From NCBI RefSeq assembly GCF_003344535.1, contig NZ_QPKS01000001.1:170557-234556 (forward strand): a stretch of 64,000 nt of DNA, in the 5' to 3' direction. Below, piece after piece: positions 26,434 to 35,074 of this stretch; the first letter of the stretch is position 1; each line of letters begins with the position of its first letter. Under the pieces are notes generated by a model, which made no database searches, was not told the DNA's origin, and saw only the letters and a program-made list of their open reading frames with translations. The stretch is from Exiguobacterium flavidum. GTDB taxonomy: Bacteria; Bacillota; Bacilli; Exiguobacteriales; Exiguobacteriaceae. The translations under genes were made by a program, and so were the position numbers.

Positions 26434-26519
26434 AAAGCGCACACCCTGTCTTCTTTCCGACAGACCGAGTTACCGCTATGGCGGTATCAGTCTTTCAGCT
26501 GAAGCAAGGTGTGCGCTTT
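26434..26519. repeat. branched inverted repeat between convergent genes, possible two-way terminator
   Basis: A perfect 12-bp outer stem AAAGCGCACACC (26434-26445) / GGTGTGCGCTTT (26508-26519) encloses 62 bases. These can fold as CTGTC-8-GACAG (26446-26463), TACCGC-TATG-GCGGTA (26471-26486) and a short TTC-AGCT-GAA arm (26494-26503). T-runs follow on the minus strand and, less closely, on the plus strand. It lies between the ends of the SDR and MFS genes. A plain terminator would not need the inner arms. Confidence 0.7.
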
Positions 26520-26534
26520 CGAATGCTTTTTCAT

Positions 26535-27770
26535 TTAATGACCTGACGTCCGGTCGACATGAAGCAGATGTTTCTTGTTCAGCTCGATACAGAAGACCGC
26601 TGCAACGACGAATCCTGCCCCGACAAGGAACGGGACGTGCGGGTTATAGATCTCTGCAAGTTTACCCGCCATGAATGGCGCGATCGCCGCGCCGAGGAAA
26701 CGAAGGAAGCTGTATGCAGCGGACGCCGTCGACCGGTCGACAGGCGACGCTTCCATCACGGCCGTCGTAATGAGTGTGTTGTTGTTCCCAAGTACTGCCC
26801 CAGCCAGGATGACACAAACGATCACTACGGCAGATACGTTCACGAACACTCCCATCAAAAACAACAGGACCGCAAATAGGCCGAGCATGAACATCATCGA
26901 TTTCACCGTCCCGAACCACTCACTGAGCTTCGGAGCCGTCAGGACTGATGTCAAGGCAAGCAAACTGCCCCAGCCGAGGAAGACGAATCCGAGCCCTCTC
27001 GGTTCGAGTCCCATGACGAACGGCGCGTATGCCATGATCGTAAAGAAACCTACGTTATACAGGGCGGCGACGATCCCAAGAGTCAGCAGCGAGCGGTGGC
27101 GCATCGCACGAAATGGTTCCAGCACGGATGTCTTTTTCCGTTCAGATCGTTTCATTTTCGGCTCCGGCATCAAGAACGCGAGAAAAACGAACGCAGACAC
27201 CATCAAGGCCGCCACACCGAAGAAAGGAGCTTGCCATTTGATCGAACCGAGTGTGCCGCCGAGCAATGGTCCGATCGAGATACCGATTCCGACTGCCGCC
27301 TCGTACAAGATGATCGCCTTTGCCGTTCCGCTCGTCGAGAGCGTGACGATCGCAGCCAGCGCCGTCGCGACGAACAAGGCGTTCCCGAAGCCCCATCCCC
27401 CGCGCAGGGCGACAAGCGTCCATATGTCATCGGCAATCGTCGCACCGAGCCCTGCGGCAAGCGCGATGATCGAAATCCCGAGCAGCAGTGTCCGTTTTTG
27501 TCCAAGACGCGACGATAACGTTCCCGTGATCAGCATCGCAAACGCCATTACGGCATTGTAGCTCGTAAACAGAAGCGTCACTTCGCTTGGCGACGCCTCT
27601 AGGTTCTCAGCGATCGAGGGCAACACGGGATTGACGAGGCCCATACCCATGAATGCCGTGATGCTCGCGAAAAACACTGCCCAAACTGAAATCGGCTGGT
27701 TCAACAATTTATTTCTCCCATCGACTTCAGTGTTCCTATCCGAAAATGTCTTTCTCTCTGTCATTGCCAT
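26535..27770 (-). CDS. MFS drug-efflux-type transporter
   Basis: A 411-residue major facilitator of the DHA1 drug:proton antiporter type with 12 predicted segments. Loop 2-3 is SSRLGQKRTLLLG. The antiporter motif C region reads AAVGIGISIGPLLGG in segment 5. It is divergent from a marR-family gene 274 bases away, an arrangement typical of a locally repressed efflux pump (inference). The start follows AGGGAGAAGGA. The substrate cannot be inferred. Confidence 0.87.
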   Translation of the reverse strand: MAMTERKTFSDRNTEVDGRNKLLNQPISVWAVFFASITAFMGMGLVNPVLPSIAENLEASPSEVTLLFTSYNAVMAFAMLITGTLSSRLGQKRTLLLGISIIALAAGLGATIADDIWTLVALRGGWGFGNALFVATALAAIVTLSTSGTAKAIILYEAAVGIGISIGPLLGGTLGSIKWQAPFFGVAALMVSAFVFLAFLMPEPKMKRSERKKTSVLEPFRAMRHRSLLTLGIVAALYNVGFFTIMAYAPFVMGLEPRGLGFVFLGWGSLLALTSVLTAPKLSEWFGTVKSMMFMLGLFAVLLFLMGVFVNVSAVVIVCVILAGAVLGNNNTLITTAVMEASPVDRSTASAAYSFLRFLGAAIAPFMAGKLAEIYNPHVPFLVGAGFVVAAVFCIELNKKHLLHVDRTSGH

Positions 27771-27945
27771 CGTAATATCCTTCTCCCTTAAAAAAATACG
27801 TCCGAACGTCTCTCCGATTACGTTTCCTCCGCTGATGAAGCCGAGAAGGTCGCCTCTAGTTTCAATTCGGAAGCTTCTTGATGATCTTCTTCCTCGTGTG
27901 CTGTTCCTTCATGATTCTGCTCCCAGACTCGATAGTACGATTCTA

Positions 27946-27959
27946 CAATTATTTAATTG
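27946..27959. promoter_or_regulatory. putative MarR operator
   Basis: CAATTATTTAATTG is a 14-base inverted repeat (5-bp arms, 4-base centre) in the divergent region between the MFS pump and marR. It resembles AT-rich MarR/OhrR-type sites. Confidence 0.5.
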
Positions 27960-28044
27960 CACAATACAACTATATGCTCACCAAATGAATGGGACACTCC
28001 ATTTCAAGTTGAGATGCAGTACACTATACGTGAGGTGATATAGT

Positions 28045-28479
28045 TTGGGAATAGAACAGCATGAACAAATCGAGCTTGAACTCGCCATCCTGATTCGCCG
28101 CCTCGGCAGCATGACAAGCGAGCATGCGATGGATCGCTCTGCCTACTTGCTGCTTCGTCAATTGAGTGCAGTCAAGACGGCCGGAGTAAAGAGTTTGGCA
28201 GAAGCTCTGCAGCTAGACGTCTCGACCGTCAGCAGACAGGCGACTGCGCTCAGCCGAAAGGGCTGGATCACGAAATTGGCGGATCCACTCGATCGGCGTG
28301 CCTTCTCCTATGAATTGACCACAGCGGGTCAGGAGATGCTGTGTGACTACCGACAAAAGCGGACCGACAGCATCGGACGCCTGCTTGAAGGCTGGACGGA
28401 AAAGGATCAAGAACTGTTCAGCCGTCTGCTCCACCAGTTCAACCATTCGGTACGGGAGGACAGCAAGAAATCGACATGA
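28045..28479 (+). CDS. MarR family transcriptional regulator
   Basis: A 144-residue winged-helix regulator. The recognition-helix region is SLAEALQLDVSTVSRQATAL, and the wing is ITKLADPLDRRAFSYELTTAG, which carries the Asp-x-Arg-Arg MarR signature. The start is TTG at 28045 behind GAGGTGA. It probably represses the divergent MFS pump and itself through the repeat at 27946. It has no cysteine in its N-terminal helix, so an OhrR-like thiol sensor is unlikely. Confidence 0.88.
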   Translation: MGIEQHEQIELELAILIRRLGSMTSEHAMDRSAYLLLRQLSAVKTAGVKSLAEALQLDVSTVSRQATALSRKGWITKLADPLDRRAFSYELTTAGQEMLCDYRQKRTDSIGRLLEGWTEKDQELFSRLLHQFNHSVREDSKKST

Positions 28480-28507
28480 AAAAGACGCCTTGTACGAGAC
28501 AAGGCGC
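28478..28507 (-). terminator. terminator after mecA
   Basis: GCCTTGT-ACGAG-ACAAGGC hairpin followed on the minus strand by TCTTTTT. Confidence 0.75.
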
Positions 28508-28514
28508 CAGGCGG

Positions 28515-28541
28515 CCCATCGAAAGATGGGTCTTATTTTTT
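28515..28541 (+). terminator. terminator after marR
   Basis: CCCATC-GAAA-GATGGG followed by TCTTATTTTTT. It reaches into the end of the convergent mecA gene. Confidence 0.75.
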
Positions 28542-29156
28542 GAAGTGGCTTCTGACCGTCGCGAAGACGTGGTCCTTCATGACCACCTTCCCATACTCCT
28601 CAAGGAGATGGACGGTCTGATCACTGAAATGGAGGTACTCAGCAATCAAACTCATTACGTTCTCTTGTTCTTCGACTTCAGTATCCGCCTCGAAATGGAC
28701 ATGAAGATAGTAATGTCCGTCCTTCTGGTAGAGAGCGGTCTCGACTTCCTCGAATATAGGTGCATCAGCATATTGACTGAGTGAAATGATATGCTCGAAA
28801 TCCGTCGTCTCGAAAATGACGTCTTGGTTCAATTCCGTTTCGGGTTCATCGTCGGTCATCGCTGAACGTAGCAACGCGTCGAGCTCTTCCTCGTCGACAT
28901 GCTCACCATCCACCATCGTGCGAGCGATCGTGACCGTGACCTCTAATCCTTTTTCGAATGCTTGCACTTGAATCCATAGTGGACCTTCGAAGGAGATGGA
29001 CTCTTTTTCATTCGCCTCATCCATCATCTGCCAGAATAGCTGTTCTCCACGCTCACGATTGTACCAAATCTCGTCACGTGCGAAACCGCGACGCTCGATG
29101 TCGGTATAGGTGATGAAGAACTTGACTGTGTTGTCATTGACGCGTTCGATTTTCAA
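28533..29156 (-). CDS. mecA: adaptor protein MecA
   Basis: MecA delivers ComK and other substrates to ClpCP and helps assemble ClpC. The 207-residue protein has the N-terminal substrate-binding domain (KIERVNDNTVKFFITYTDIE, EIWYNRERGEQLFW), an acidic linker with DEPETELNQD, and the C-terminal ClpC-binding domain (FEHIISLSQY...LYQKDGHYYLHVHFE). Homologues start at the KIERVN position. TTG 29156 follows AGGGGTGG, so the frame extension to 29216 is rejected. It lies beside spx and coiA as in B. subtilis. Confidence 0.93.
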   Translation of the reverse strand: MKIERVNDNTVKFFITYTDIERRGFARDEIWYNRERGEQLFWQMMDEANEKESISFEGPLWIQVQAFEKGLEVTVTIARTMVDGEHVDEEELDALLRSAMTDDEPETELNQDVIFETTDFEHIISLSQYADAPIFEEVETALYQKDGHYYLHVHFEADTEVEEQENVMSLIAEYLHFSDQTVHLLEEYGKVVMKDHVFATVRSHFKK

Positions 29157-29291
29157 TCTGTCCACCCCTTTCATCATCTCGTCCGCCAAAGTACAGGAGC
29201 GAGTGATCAAGAACATCGCCCAAAAAATATTGGCCGATTGTTACTGTGTATATTCCTTTGTTATCTCTATTTTAACCTTTTTCGTCTGTAA

Positions 29292-29324
29292 CAAAAAGCA
29301 CACTGCTCAGGATGCAGTGTGCTT
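29292..29324 (-). terminator. terminator between spx and mecA
   Basis: AAGCACACTGC / GCAGTGTGCTT hairpin with TTTTT following on the minus strand. Confidence 0.85.
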
Positions 29325-29331
29325 CGCTCTC

Positions 29332-29730
29332 TTACTCGTTGACGAGTCGTTGAGCTTCCATCAATTGGAATGTACGAACCTTCCGAGGAAGGAAACGACG
29401 AATTTCATCTTCATTATATCCGACTTGCAGACGTTTTTCATCAATCAAGATTGGACGGCGAAGCAGTCCAGGATACTCTTGAATCAAGTCATACAGATGT
29501 TGAAGCGACAAGTTTTCCACGGAAATATCTAGTTTCGAAAAAATCTTCGAACGGGTCGAGATAATTTCATCGGTACCATCTTCCGTCATACGGAGAATTT
29601 GTTTGATTTCATCGAGCGACAAAGGCTCAGAGAATATATTGCGTTCTACGAACGGGATTTCATGCTCTTCGAGCCATGCCCGCGCCTTACGACAAGAGGT
29701 ACAACTTGGTGAAGTATAGAGTGTGACCAT
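29332..29730 (-). CDS. spx: transcriptional regulator Spx
   Basis: Spx binds the alpha C-terminal domain of RNA polymerase and redirects transcription in disulfide stress. It is a 132-residue ArsC-fold protein with the redox CxxC switch intact ([10 protein letters not shown], Cys10/Cys13) and [20 protein letters not shown] typical of Spx. ClpXP control is expected through SpxH (20.3 kb), whose own CxxC is missing. Upstream on the minus strand a TATAAT lies at 29839-29844 without a clear -35. GGGGAGAGGA precedes the ATG. Confidence 0.95.
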   Translation of the reverse strand: MVTLYTSPSCTSCRKARAWLEEHEIPFVERNIFSEPLSLDEIKQILRMTEDGTDEIISTRSKIFSKLDISVENLSLQHLYDLIQEYPGLLRRPILIDEKRLQVGYNEDEIRRFLPRKVRTFQLMEAQRLVNE

Positions 29731-29872
29731 TTGAAAAACATCCTCTCCCCTCGACTATGCGTCCCCTTCGTGCCTCTTCGTTCTGCATCTGTGAAGAGAC
29801 GCCCTATTACGTGTCAGTTTACACGAAATCGATATCGAATTATAGTGATTTTTTGAAGATGACGCACATCTG

Positions 29873-29910
29873 TAAAAAAACTTGCCGCAGCCGTTTAAGG
29901 CTTCAGCAAG
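29873..29910 (-). terminator. terminator after the small basic protein gene
   Basis: CTTGC...GCC / GGC...GCAAG hairpin overlapping the stop codon, followed on the minus strand by TTTTTTT. Confidence 0.85.
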
Positions 29911-30040
29911 CTGGTGTGTGATCAAAAGGTTGAGAGATCGTTTCTTTCGCCTTCGGAAGTTTGAGGTCCTTCAGGCGTTTTTCGAAGATTTCCCGTAAAA
30001 GTCTTTTTTTCAACTTCTTCTTTTTGTCACGTTCTTTCAT
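29903..30040 (-). CDS. 45-residue basic protein, uncharacterised
   Basis: An unrecognised small gene. ATG 30040 lies 7 bases after AGGAAGGTGA, and the stop at 29903 overlaps a strong terminator. A TATAAT with extended TGn element lies 73 bases upstream. The product begins MKERDKKKKLKKRLLREIFE and ends PFDHTPAC. The first 35 residues are a highly basic, likely helical segment rich in Lys and Arg. It has a single cysteine at the C-terminus. RNA or nucleic acid binding is possible from charge alone, but no family is recognised. The complete expression signals make it a convincing gene. Confidence 0.8.
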   Translation of the reverse strand: MKERDKKKKLKKRLLREIFEKRLKDLKLPKAKETISQPFDHTPAC

Positions 30041-30112
30041 GCTCGTCACCTTCCTAGGTCCTGAACAAAAAAGCACCAATGTTAAACTTGTCTATCATCC
30101 TCTACATATGAT

Positions 30113-30118
30113 ATTATA
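30113..30118 (-). promoter_or_regulatory. extended -10 promoter of the small basic protein gene
   Basis: TGG-TATAAT on the minus strand. The region 17 bases upstream has no good -35, as is common for extended -10 promoters. Confidence 0.65.
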
Positions 30119-30296
30119 CCACGTTTTCCAATTTTCTATACCGGATGAGGTAAATTAAATATGTGAGATTGTGAGGGATTGCCTGGGCAATTCCCGTCAG
30201 GCCGATATTTCTTGAAATACCTCTTTTGATTTGCATTCTATTTCAAAATCCGGTAGTGTATATAGAAATACAGAAAAAACGGAAGGAGTAATTCCT

Positions 30297-30830
30297 ATGG
30301 CTTTGACTCTAGTAGAAATCATCGAGCATCCAATTGCTCAGAAATACCTTCGACGCTCGGGATTGAACCATGCCATCCGTGTCGCAGAACAGGCACTGAC
30401 TCTCGCATCGCGCCGTGGTCTCGATGCAGATCTTGCCACGAAGGCGGCACTCCTGCACGATATCGGACATTATGAATGGTACACAGACGGTACGTGGAAC
30501 TATGAAATGTATCGAAAGAACGACATCCATGCAATAAAAGGAGCAGAGCGGGCACATAAGCTGCTTATCCGCCTCGGAGAAGATCCGGCGCGCGCCAAAG
30601 AGATTTCGCTCGCTGTCCTTCTTCACACTGATTCCTACTTGCCGCCTGGCGCAATCAACCGGACACCACTGCAGCAACTCGTCCATGAGGCGGATACGCT
30701 TGAGGAGCAGCCTGGTGGATTGCACCATTATGAAGGACTCACGCAAGAAGAGGCGGTTCACCGCCTTGCGGGCATCGATGCGATCGTCCATCGATTGTCG
30801 CACTTCCCGCGTCTGGCTTCGGAAGTTTAA
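30297..30830 (+). CDS. HD-domain phosphohydrolase-like protein
   Basis: A 177-residue protein of the HD superfamily. Metal-binding residues are recognisable: His in LNHAIRVAEQA, the HD pair in ALLHDIGHYEWY, and Asp in HEADTLEEQ. Such proteins hydrolyse phosphate esters of nucleotides or metabolites; the substrate is unknown. The start at 30297 follows GGAAGGAG. The frame is open to 30231 but that extension lacks a ribosome site. It is divergent from the small basic gene. The 180-base gap between them contains an imperfect hairpin (GGGATTGCC / GGCAATTCCC, 30175-30195). Confidence 0.85.
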   Translation: MALTLVEIIEHPIAQKYLRRSGLNHAIRVAEQALTLASRRGLDADLATKAALLHDIGHYEWYTDGTWNYEMYRKNDIHAIKGAERAHKLLIRLGEDPARAKEISLAVLLHTDSYLPPGAINRTPLQQLVHEADTLEEQPGGLHHYEGLTQEEAVHRLAGIDAIVHRLSHFPRLASEV

Positions 30831-30844
30831 TAATTCAATGATGA

Positions 30845-30886
30845 CAAAAAAGCACCTTGGCGGAAATTTACCAGCCAAGGTGCTTT
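30845..30886. terminator. two-way terminator between the HD gene and oppF
   Basis: AAAGCACCTTGGC / GCCAAGGTGCTTT hairpin with A- and T-runs on the two sides. Confidence 0.9.
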
Positions 30887-30890
30887 CGTG

Positions 30891-31844
30891 TTAGACGAGT
30901 TGTGCTTTATACGCTTCGTATTCAGCATCAGTGAGTGATACATAATGTCCCGGCTCAATTTCGCGAAGCGGCGGGATGCTCGTATCATCTGTCGATTTCC
31001 CGACTGGTCCAGAAGTCGGACGGTCGAAGATGATCCGTTTACGTGTGCGCTCATGCTCTGGATCCGGTAGAGGGATTGCAGAGAGGAGTGATTTCGTATA
31101 GGCATGGACAGGATTCTCATACAAGCGGTCTGCGTCACACAGTTCGACGAGGTGACCCTGATACATGACACCGATCCGGTCCGAGATGTACTTGACCATC
31201 GAAAGATCGTGAGCGATGAAGAGGTACGTCAAGTTGCGTTCACGTTGAAGCTTCTTCATCAAGTTGACGACCTGCGCCTGAATCGACACGTCGAGTGCTG
31301 AGATTGGCTCATCGGCGATGATGAAGTCCGGCTCTACAGCAAGCGCACGCGCGATCCCGATCCGCTGGCGCTGACCGCCAGAGAATTCGTGCGGATAACG
31401 GCTTGCATGCTCTTTCGTCAAACCAACCGTTTCAAGGAGATCGTATACACGGTTGTTGCGGTCTTCAGAAGACTTTGCGAGACCATGGATATCGATTCCT
31501 TCAGCGATGATGTCTCCGACAGTCATACGCGGGTTTAGGGACGCATACGGATCTTGGAAGATCATCTGCATCGCACGGTTGAATTTCAACTTCTCTTTAC
31601 GTGACTTCTTGCCGTGTACATTCTCATCCTTGAAGATGACATCTCCATCCGTCGCGTCATAAAGTCCGATGATCGTACGGCCAGTCGTCGACTTACCGCA
31701 ACCTGACTCACCAACGAGACCGAGTACTTCACCTTCGTAGATGTCGAACGATATGCCGTCGACTGCCTTGACGACACGGCCGCGGCCGATATTGAAATGT
31801 TGCTTCAAGTTTTTTACTTCAAGTAGCTTTCTACGGTTTTCCAT
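30891..31844 (-). CDS. oppF: oligopeptide ABC transporter ATP-binding protein OppF
   Basis: One of two ATPases that power peptide import. The 317-residue protein has Walker A GESGCGKST, the ABC signature SGGQRQRIGIARAL, Walker B DFIIADEPISALD, and the C-terminal oligopeptide domain (HYVSLTDAEYEAY at the end). Its ATG overlaps the oppD stop (TAATG). It is the last gene of the oppBCDF run. Confidence 0.95.
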   Translation of the reverse strand: MENRRKLLEVKNLKQHFNIGRGRVVKAVDGISFDIYEGEVLGLVGESGCGKSTTGRTIIGLYDATDGDVIFKDENVHGKKSRKEKLKFNRAMQMIFQDPYASLNPRMTVGDIIAEGIDIHGLAKSSEDRNNRVYDLLETVGLTKEHASRYPHEFSGGQRQRIGIARALAVEPDFIIADEPISALDVSIQAQVVNLMKKLQRERNLTYLFIAHDLSMVKYISDRIGVMYQGHLVELCDADRLYENPVHAYTKSLLSAIPLPDPEHERTRKRIIFDRPTSGPVGKSTDDTSIPPLREIEPGHYVSLTDAEYEAYKAQLV

Positions 31845-32917
31845 TAGACTTGACCGCCTTTCAGTAGCGATTTAGCGAACGCGCTATCCGGACGATACTT
31901 GAGCGCGAGTTCACGGATGGCTGGAGGCGGCTCGACTGCCGGTGCTTGTGGATGCAACAGCCACGTCGCTGCTTCATGCGTTTCAGAGATCGGGAACATT
32001 GGCGGTTCCTTCTCGAAATCGATTTTCATCGCATATTTGTTTCGTGGTGCGAATGCGTCACCCGCTGGTGGGTGAAGGAGGTTCGGTGGTGTACCCGGGA
32101 TTGCCGGAAGATCGAGCGTCCGGTCATCCGACGGACGTGGCATCGAACCGAGAAGTCCCCATGTATATGGGTGGCGCGGCTCGTAGAAGATCTCATCGAC
32201 CGTCCCCTTCTCGATCAATTTACCCGCATACATGACAGCAACGCGGTCCGCCATGTTCGCTACGACACCGAGGTCGTGCGTGATGAAGATGATGGCAGTA
32301 CCAGTCTTTTGCTGGATGTCTTTCAACAGCTCAAGGATTTGCGCCTGGATCGTCACGTCGAGTGCAGTCGTCGGCTCATCGGCGATGAGGACCTTCGGGT
32401 TGCACGCGAGCGCGATCGCGATGACGATACGCTGACGCATACCACCAGAGAGTTGGTGCGGGTATTGCTTCAGGCGGGCTTCCGGATTCGGGATGCCGAC
32501 GAGTGTCAACAGCTCGAGCGTACGCTTCTTCGCTGCGTCACCTGTCAGTCCCTGGTGGCGTTTCAATCCTTCAGCGATCTGTTTGAAGATCGTCATCGTC
32601 GGGTTGAGTGACGTCATCGGATCCTGGAAGATCATCGCGATGTCGCGTCCACGGACTTTTTGCATCTCTTTATCAGAGAGCTTGACGAGGTCACGTCCTT
32701 CGAACAGGATTTCACCCTTCGTGATCTCACCAGGAGGGTTAGGGATGAGGCGCATGATCGCTTTTGAAGTCACGGATTTACCAGAACCCGATTCGCCTAC
32801 GATCGCGAGCGTCTCACCTTTTTTCAAATCGAATGATACACCGCGGACTGCTTGGACAGTTCCTGCGAATGTATGGAAAGCGACGTTCAAGTCGCGTACG
32901 GATAGAATCGTTTCCAT
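31844..32917 (-). CDS. oppD: oligopeptide ABC transporter ATP-binding protein OppD
   Basis: Partner ATPase of OppF, 357 residues. It has Walker A GESGSGKSV, signature LSGGMRQRIVIAIAL, and Walker B VLIADEPTTALD. The C-terminal region LLHPPAGDAFAPRNKYAM lacks the cysteines that some OppD proteins use for an iron-sulfur cluster, which is usual in Gram-positive OppD. AGAGGAG precedes the ATG. Confidence 0.95.
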   Translation of the reverse strand: METILSVRDLNVAFHTFAGTVQAVRGVSFDLKKGETLAIVGESGSGKSVTSKAIMRLIPNPPGEITKGEILFEGRDLVKLSDKEMQKVRGRDIAMIFQDPMTSLNPTMTIFKQIAEGLKRHQGLTGDAAKKRTLELLTLVGIPNPEARLKQYPHQLSGGMRQRIVIAIALACNPKVLIADEPTTALDVTIQAQILELLKDIQQKTGTAIIFITHDLGVVANMADRVAVMYAGKLIEKGTVDEIFYEPRHPYTWGLLGSMPRPSDDRTLDLPAIPGTPPNLLHPPAGDAFAPRNKYAMKIDFEKEPPMFPISETHEAATWLLHPQAPAVEPPPAIRELALKYRPDSAFAKSLLKGGQV

Positions 32918-32943
32918 TTTGAGTTGCTCCTCTCTAATTTTCG

Positions 32944-33969
32944 TTATCGACGAAGTCGTGGGTCAAAGGCATCGCGTAGTCCATCAGCCAACATGTTGAA
33001 GCTGACCATGAGGAGTACGATGACTGTCGATGGAACAACTAGGAGGAATGGGAAAGTCTTCAGTTCCCTGTATCCTTCGTTGATCAGTGTACCCAGTGAT
33101 GGTTGCGGTGGAGCAAGTCCAAGACCGATGAAGCTGAGGAAGGCCTCGAAGAAGATCGCACCCGGAATCGTGAACATGAGCGAGATGATGATCGTACCAA
33201 GCGTGTTTGGAATCAGGTGTTTGAAGATCAAGCGTGTGCTCGATGCTCCGAGCGTACGTGCAGCAAGAACGAATTCCTGGTTTTTAAGCTTCAAGATCTG
33301 ACCGCGGACGAGTCGGCTCATACCGATCCAGCCGGTGATCGTCATGGCTAGGATGATCGTCGTGATACCCGGTTCGAGAATCAGGATGAACAGGATGATC
33401 AAGATCAAGTTTGGTACACCCGTCAAAACCTCGACGATACGCTGCATGATATTATCGACTCGGCCGCCGTTGTATGCGGAAATACCGCCGTACGTGACAC
33501 CGACGATGACATCGATGATCGCGGCCATCAAACCGATGAAGAGCGAGACGCGTGTTCCTTCCCAGACACGCGACCAAAGATCACGGCCAAGGTGGTCCGT
33601 ACCGAACCAGTAGTTCTCCTCAACTTTTTTCGTTTCATAGAAGTTGATTTCTTTCTCACCAAGCGTCGAGACACCGTCGAAGCCGGCCCACTCTAGACCT
33701 GTGACTTTAGGTGGCAGTTTCGCCTTCGTGATCGATTGTTCGTAAGCATCGCGACCGGCAAGCATCGGTCCGAAGATCGACAGGAGAGACAGGATGAGGA
33801 TGATGATGAGCGACATGATCGCAGCCTTGTTCTTACGAAGGCGCATCCATGCATCTTGCCAGAAGTTCAAGCTCTTCCCGCTGATTCGTTCAGCCGCTTG
33901 TTCATTGAGTTCGACTTGTTGGAACAGCGACGAGTCGTACTGTTCCATTTTCATGTTTTGTTCAGCCAT
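32944..33969 (-). CDS. oppC: oligopeptide ABC transporter permease OppC
   Basis: A 341-residue membrane protein with an N-terminal cytoplasmic tail, one early segment (AAIMSLIIILILSLLSIF), and five more in the permease domain. The EAA loop region VLAARTLGASSTRLIFKHLI contacts the ATPases. The start codon overlaps the oppB stop by one base. Confidence 0.94.
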   Translation of the reverse strand: MAEQNMKMEQYDSSLFQQVELNEQAAERISGKSLNFWQDAWMRLRKNKAAIMSLIIILILSLLSIFGPMLAGRDAYEQSITKAKLPPKVTGLEWAGFDGVSTLGEKEINFYETKKVEENYWFGTDHLGRDLWSRVWEGTRVSLFIGLMAAIIDVIVGVTYGGISAYNGGRVDNIMQRIVEVLTGVPNLILIILFILILEPGITTIILAMTITGWIGMSRLVRGQILKLKNQEFVLAARTLGASSTRLIFKHLIPNTLGTIIISLMFTIPGAIFFEAFLSFIGLGLAPPQPSLGTLINEGYRELKTFPFLLVVPSTVIVLLMVSFNMLADGLRDAFDPRLRR

Positions 33970-34895
33970 TATTTGTTACCCCCTAGACGGATACGTGGGT
34001 CGACGACGCCGTACAGCAAGTCGACGATCAAGATCATGACGATGAAGACAGCAGAGAAGAAGAGCGTAGTACCCATGATGACCGTATAGTCATTCTGTGT
34101 GATCGAGGATACGAACAATTCTCCAAGTCCCGGAACAGCGAAGATCTTCTCAATGACGAAAGTCCCGGTGATGAGGGCTGCCGTCATAGGTCCTAGAATC
34201 GTGATCGCCGGGATAAGCGCGTTACGCACCATGTGTTTCCAAGTGATCGACTGACCATCGAGACCTTTCGCTTTCGCAAGCGTCACGTAGTCTTGACCAG
34301 TTACCTCAAGCATCTCCGTCCGGACGAAGCGCGCAATCGATGCCGTTACACCGAGCGAAAGTGAAATCGTCGGCAGAATCGTATGTGCCGGTGATTCCCA
34401 GAACGCTACAGGAAGCGCGCCCCACTTTACGCCTACATAATACTGTAGAAGCGACGCAAAGACGAACGACGGGACCGAGATCCCGATAACCGAGATGAAC
34501 ATCGCACCGTAGTCAATCGATGTGTTGTGGCGGAGAGCCGCAACGACGCCTAGAAGGAGACCGGCCAGTACACCGAGAATAAGTGCCTGTGCACCGAGCT
34601 GAGCCGATGGTCCGATACGTTCCATGATCAAGTCCGTAACAGGGCGGCTGTCATACTTGAACGACACACCGAGGTCTCCTTGGAACATATTGACCATATA
34701 AGTCGCATATCGCTGCGGAAGTGGGTCATTTAGACCATACTTGTCCTTCAGGATAGTCAATTGTTCAGGAGAAAGTTTTTCCTGGTTTTGGAACGGAGAA
34801 CCTGGTAACAGATCCATCAAGAAGAAAGTGAACGAAGCAATGAGTAAGAACGTCAGTACGCCGTAAGTCAGGCGTTGAGCTAGATATCGGCCCAT
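33969..34895 (-). CDS. oppB: oligopeptide ABC transporter permease OppB
   Basis: A 308-residue permease with six membrane segments. It has the OppB N-terminus RYLAQRLTYGVLTFLLIAS and the EAA loop DYVTLAKAKGLDGQSITWKH. ATG 34895 follows GGGGGTG; a GTG three codons upstream is inside the ribosome site. Its own promoter probably lies at about 35101, after a terminator that partly separates it from oppA. Confidence 0.94.
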   Translation of the reverse strand: MGRYLAQRLTYGVLTFLLIASFTFFLMDLLPGSPFQNQEKLSPEQLTILKDKYGLNDPLPQRYATYMVNMFQGDLGVSFKYDSRPVTDLIMERIGPSAQLGAQALILGVLAGLLLGVVAALRHNTSIDYGAMFISVIGISVPSFVFASLLQYYVGVKWGALPVAFWESPAHTILPTISLSLGVTASIARFVRTEMLEVTGQDYVTLAKAKGLDGQSITWKHMVRNALIPAITILGPMTAALITGTFVIEKIFAVPGLGELFVSSITQNDYTVIMGTTLFFSAVFIVMILIVDLLYGVVDPRIRLGGNK

Positions 34896-35074
34896 AGATG
34901 GCACCCCCTGTGATTATTTTTCTGTTTTTTTCGAAACACCAACAGCCTTAGTATGACGTAAAATTGTCGGAACATTCAAGATTTTTGCTGTAAAAATTAA
35001 AATCCTGACCTTCATTTTTTGCGCCCTACTAGAACTGCGGTCTTCGCTGGCAGCTGATTATTTCCAGTTAACCA

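Noticed and set aside
31844-32917. Missing cysteines in the C-terminal domain of OppD
   Set aside because: Gram-positive OppD proteins commonly have DAFA-type sequence at this place, so it is not an oddity.
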